Source of the DNA: Acidobacteriota bacterium
Lineage (GTDB): Bacteria > Acidobacteriota > Terriglobia > UBA7540
Assembly (NCBI GenBank): GCA_003225365.1
Contig: QHZN01000080.1
Location: 1-36,371, forward strand
Direction of reading: 5' to 3'
Length of the DNA stretch: 36,371 bases
A model generated the notes under the pieces. It worked only from the letters and a program-made list of their open reading frames with translations, was not told the DNA's origin and did no database searches. This document shows, one piece after another, positions 33,620 through 36,371 of the stretch. A program made the translations under genes and the position numbers. Positions within the stretch are counted from its first letter, which is position 1, and each line of letters opens with the position of its first letter.

Positions 33620-35353
33620 TTACATTTGCGCCCCGCGGCCGCGCAAAACCCGCCCGGGCTTCGCGCCCGTATGTGGGCCGTTGTCAATTACCACCACGCC
33701 GTTCACGATGACGTAGGGAATCCCCGCAGGATATTGTGACGGGTCTTCAAACGTTGCTTTGTCGCTGACCGTATTGGGGTCGAAGATCGTAATGTCGGCC
33801 GCGAGTCCAGGGCGAAGGAGGCCGCGGTCGGTAATGCCCGTGATTTGCGCTGCGAGCGACGTCATCTTGCGGACCGCGTCCGGCAACGTCAGCACGTGCC
33901 GCTCGCGCACGTAAACGCCCAGGACGCGCGGGAACGTGCCGTAAAAGCGCGGGTGCGGCTTGCCGAGAAAAGTCATTTCGGGCGAAGCGGCGATGCCGTC
34001 CGAGCCCACGCCGACCCAGGGTTGCTTCATCGCGAATTCCACGTCCGCTTCGCTCATGCTGAAATAGATCGCGTCCGCAGATCCGCCTTCGGAGATCAGC
34101 AGGTCGCACAAGGCGTCGAGCGGGTCTTCGCCCATTATGCGTGCGATTTCGTCCATGCGCTTGCCTTCGTACTTCTTGTTCTCGGGCTTTTGGAGCGCCG
34201 CGACCAGGACGCCGTGCCAGCCGCCCGTGCCTTTGACTTCGTTATCGCCCCAACCCGGCAAGCCCGTCTCGATGTCTTTACGGATCCGGGCGCGCACTTC
34301 GGGCTTTTTCAACTCCTCGACCCTTTGATCGAGCGTGCCTTCGAGCAACTTGGGCGGCAGGCACTGCTCGAGCCCGGTCATGGCGGCGATGTATGGATAC
34401 TGATTGGCCGTAATGTCCACGCCGCGGTCGCGAGCTTCTTGGATGACTCGCACTTGCTCCGGCATGTGGCCCCAGTTAGGTTTCGCGTCCATCTTGAAGT
34501 GGAGCACGTGCACGGGCAGCCCGGCCTTTTCGCCGATCTCGATGGCTTCGGCCAGCGCCCGCTGCTCTTCCGCTCCTTCGCCACGGATGTGGCTGGTGTA
34601 GATTCCGCCGTAGCGCGCCGCGACCTTCGCTAGCGCGATCAAATCGTCCGTAGTCTCAAACATGTTGGGCGCGTATATCAGTCCGGACGCGAGTCCGATA
34701 GCGCCGTCGCGCATCGCCTGGTCCACGAGCTGCTCCATCTTTTCCATCTCTCCTTGGCTCGGCCGGCGATTGATGTTTCCGAGGACGTCCATCCAGACCT
34801 GCCCGCTCCCAACGTAGGAAGCGATGTTGACGGAGATCCCTTGGCGCTCGAGCCGCGCGAAATACTCGCGGAAGGTCGTCCAATCGCGCTGGAGGCCGTA
34901 GGGCCGTATCTGGCGCTCGAGCGCCTCGGCGCCCGCGCCGAAGACTGGCGCGGCGGACTCCGATTCCCCGAGGATTTCGGTGGTGACGCCTTGGCGAATT
35001 TTACTCTCCGCCCGGCCGTCCACGAGCAGCGTGTAGTCGCTGTGGCTGTGGAGGTCAATGAAACCCGGCGCGACGACGAGGCCTGTCGCATCAATCACGC
35101 GCTTCGCCGTGGGATTCACCAGGCGGCCGACGGCCACGATCTTTCCGTCCCGCACCGCCACCGCCCCGCTCGCCCACGGGCTGCCGCTGCCGTCAAGAAT
35201 GTGGCCATTCACGATGACGAGGTCGTATTCCGGCTCTGCGGGACGCGCGCCGAAAGTGGTCTGCTGATTGATGGACGTGGAGGTCGCGGCCACGAGGGCG
35301 GCCGCCCCGAGGAATCGAAGCAATGCATTCTTCGGCTGGGTCCTGGTTAGCAT
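33620..35353 (-). CDS. Exported D-aminoacylase-like amidohydrolase
   Basis: This 577-residue protein has a signal peptide (about 1-35). The amidohydrolase fold shows the beta-sandwich opening (VNGHILDGSG), the metal motif HSHSD, SHIRGE, HFKMD and GVGSDG, and a C-terminal ADITIFDP strand. These place it with N-acyl-D-amino-acid deacylases. At the position where classical D-aminoacylases have the zinc ligand Cys (GNCG-type), this protein reads LGESES, so Cys is absent and Glu may replace it. The substrate could be an N-acyl-D-amino acid or a related cyclic amide. GGAGG lies nine bases before the ATG. It is convergent with the GH97 gene and 49 bases from it. Confidence 0.85.
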   Translation of the reverse strand: MLTRTQPKNALLRFLGAAALVAATSTSINQQTTFGARPAEPEYDLVIVNGHILDGSGSPWASGAVAVRDGKIVAVGRLVNPTAKRVIDATGLVVAPGFIDLHSHSDYTLLVDGRAESKIRQGVTTEILGESESAAPVFGAGAEALERQIRPYGLQRDWTTFREYFARLERQGISVNIASYVGSGQVWMDVLGNINRRPSQGEMEKMEQLVDQAMRDGAIGLASGLIYAPNMFETTDDLIALAKVAARYGGIYTSHIRGEGAEEQRALAEAIEIGEKAGLPVHVLHFKMDAKPNWGHMPEQVRVIQEARDRGVDITANQYPYIAAMTGLEQCLPPKLLEGTLDQRVEELKKPEVRARIRKDIETGLPGWGDNEVKGTGGWHGVLVAALQKPENKKYEGKRMDEIARIMGEDPLDALCDLLISEGGSADAIYFSMSEADVEFAMKQPWVGVGSDGIAASPEMTFLGKPHPRFYGTFPRVLGVYVRERHVLTLPDAVRKMTSLAAQITGITDRGLLRPGLAADITIFDPNTVSDKATFEDPSQYPAGIPYVIVNGVVVIDNGPHTGAKPGRVLRGRGAQM

Positions 35354-35425
35354 GGAAAGTATCCTCCGCTATGACGCTGTCACCCCTTCTCCCGCGACTG
35401 CGGGATCAGGGCCGGCTCTTCGCTT

Positions 35426-35600
35426 GTCATTCTGATCCCGCTGGGCGGGAGAAGAATCCCTTTCATTCTTCCCGCAGGGTAAACTGCGCGAAGGGCCTGC
35501 CCTGAGCTCCGCGAAGGGATCTGCTCTGCGACAAATCAACAACAAAGCGGATTCTTCGTCGTCCCGATGAAGTGAATCGGGACTCCTCAGAATGACCTCG
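35426..35600. repeat. Long palindromic interspersed element
   Basis: Outer arms GTCATTCTGA (35426-35435) and TCAGAATGAC (35587-35596) are perfect inverse copies. A second nested pair is GAAGAATCC (35451-35459) with GGATTCTTC (35548-35556). Each side carries its own small hairpin, TCCCGC/GCGGGA (35436-35450) and TCCCGAT/ATCGGGA (35561-35581). The centre contains CCTGAGCTCCGCGAAGGG. It fills most of the 333-base gap 35354-35686, which has no gene. Confidence 0.75.
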
Positions 35601-35686
35601 TCAAGGGATTTTTCATCTACCTGCAAAGGGTATCGCTCGCTCCAAAGGAAGGATATATACTGCCGATCCTGGAGCCAGAGTCAAGC

Positions 35687-36052
35687 ATGCCTTATTGCCC
35701 GGACTGTAAGTCGGAGTATGAGGAAGGCGTGGCGAAGTGTGCGACCTGCGGGACGGTGCTCTTGCCGGGCAGTGTTCCGCAAGACCACGTGAAGCTCGGG
35801 GAAATCGCAACCGTCTGCGTGCGGAGGTTTCGCGGACCGACCGCAGTGATGGAAGCCGAACTCGCGCGCAACGTCCTCGAGGAGGAAGGCATCCCCTGTG
35901 TCTTGCCGGGTGAGGTGATGGCGGAGGTCCTGCCCGGCGTGGACATCGTGCAGCTTCTGGTTCGAGAAGAAGATGCCGACACAGCCACCGAAATCCTGAA
36001 AGACTTCTTTGACTCCCCGCATCCGCTCCCTTCTGAGGACCCATCAGTTTGA
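35687..36052 (+). CDS. Zinc-ribbon / DUF2007-like small protein
   Basis: The 121-residue protein opens with a four-Cys zinc ribbon (Cys4, Cys7, Cys18, Cys21: CPDC and CATC). A DUF2007-like alpha-beta domain (about 45-110) follows, with AELARNVLEEEGIPC and VQLLVREEDADTATEIL. DUF2007 proteins are thought to be small signalling or regulatory proteins, but the function is not established. No membrane segment is present. A weak GGAG lies upstream, and a TATACT at 35656-35661 could be a -10 box. Its 3' end overlaps the convergent TPR gene by nine bases. Confidence 0.8.
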   Translation: MPYCPDCKSEYEEGVAKCATCGTVLLPGSVPQDHVKLGEIATVCVRRFRGPTAVMEAELARNVLEEEGIPCVLPGEVMAEVLPGVDIVQLLVREEDADTATEILKDFFDSPHPLPSEDPSV

Positions 36053-36371
36053 CCGCGACCTGGCCGCCCGCCATTCTGATTGGCGGGAGGGCCTGGCCTT
36101 GGTCTGCCTTTCGAGCCGAGCCATGGCGCGATGCACGGCCTTGGCATCCTCGGCGTCTTTTTCGGAAGGCAGGGCGTCGAGGTATTTCCGGTAGGCGTCG
36201 AGGGCCTTCCGCTTCAGCCCAATCTTCTCGTACACTTTGCCCAAACCGAGGTAGGCGTCCGCGTAAGTCGGATCGGCGTCCGCGGCCTCTTTGAACCGGC
36301 TCAGCGCCGCGCGGTAATCTCGCTTGCGCAAGTAGAAATTCCCGACCTCCACCGATTTCGCCGGGCCGGGC
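36044..36371 (-). CDS. TPR protein, partial at window edge
   Basis: The visible part is the last 109 or so residues of a tetratricopeptide protein (GNFYLRKRDYRAALSRFKEA, AYLGLGKVYEKIGLKRKALDAY). The frame is open to the last base, and the GTG at 36352 is probably not the true start, because in-frame residues upstream also fit a TPR helix. BamD/ComL-like outer-membrane assembly proteins have similar repeats, but the fragment is too short to decide. The tail (SRQSEWRAARSRSN) is encoded by a palindrome and may be a late addition. Confidence 0.75.
   Translation of the reverse strand, partial: PGPAKSVEVGNFYLRKRDYRAALSRFKEAADADPTYADAYLGLGKVYEKIGLKRKALDAYRKYLDALPSEKDAEDAKAVHRAMARLERQTKARPSRQSEWRAARSRSN
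36061..36093. repeat. Strong hairpin at the convergent gene ends
   Basis: CCCGCCA (36067-36073) and TGGCGGG (36081-36087) form a perfect seven-base stem around TTCTGAT, and GGCC/GGCC extend it with a bulge. CATTCTGAT and GCGGGAG match parts of the left arm of the element at 35426-35600, so it may be a decayed or rearranged copy. It lies inside the 3' end of the minus-strand TPR gene and may act as a terminator for either gene. Confidence 0.5.

Overview
The window is 36.4 kb of GC-rich, gene-dense bacterial chromosome, probably from an Acidobacteriota member (class not resolved), most likely a soil or sediment lineage. This is inferred, not proven. The envelope is diderm, shown by an LptC/LptA fusion, LptB and an MsbA-like flippase. 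Two conserved housekeeping blocks (recJ-lptCA-lptB-rpoN-hpf-rapZ-ROK kinase and yicC-gmk-rpoZ-coaBC-udg) fit that phylum. So do the many exported hydrolases and the small palindromic repeats between genes. No phage, insertion sequence, CRISPR array, rRNA or tRNA gene was found.

Layout: 1-1860 holds a RodZ-like membrane HTH protein and a helical-repeat protein on the minus strand. They diverge from a GAF-GGDEF diguanylate cyclase (2092-3153) across a region with two overlapping sigma70-type promoters and a folded leader. A Tat-exported sugar isomerase/epimerase-like protein follows on the minus strand (3396-4370). The plus-strand block 4629-13618 covers RecJ, LPS transport (LptC/A fusion, LptB), sigma-54, ribosome hibernation factor, RapZ and a ROK sugar kinase. 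It converges on a minus-strand group at 13669-18073: an exported LolA-like protein of unknown role, an AlkZ-like DNA glycosylase and a prolyl oligopeptidase. MsbA (18396-20204) starts the next plus-strand run, followed by the yicC-gmk-rpoZ-coaBC-udg operon (20470-24422), two micro membrane proteins, a 58-codon orphan ORF and uvrA (25266-28193).

From the end of uvrA a tightly overlapping group encodes an exported TPR protein, two diverged paralogous helical envelope proteins not recognised from any named family, and a SprT-like metalloprotein (28168-31544). The end of the window has an exported GH97 glycosidase, an exported D-aminoacylase-like amidohydrolase on the minus strand, a zinc-ribbon/DUF2007-like small protein, and a TPR gene cut by the window edge.

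The best candidates for undescribed biology are the tandem helical paralogues behind uvrA, the structured leader of the diguanylate cyclase gene, the micro-ORFs between udg and uvrA, and several families of interspersed palindromic or short-period repeats. Copies of these repeats recur within the window and in places blur gene starts and ends.
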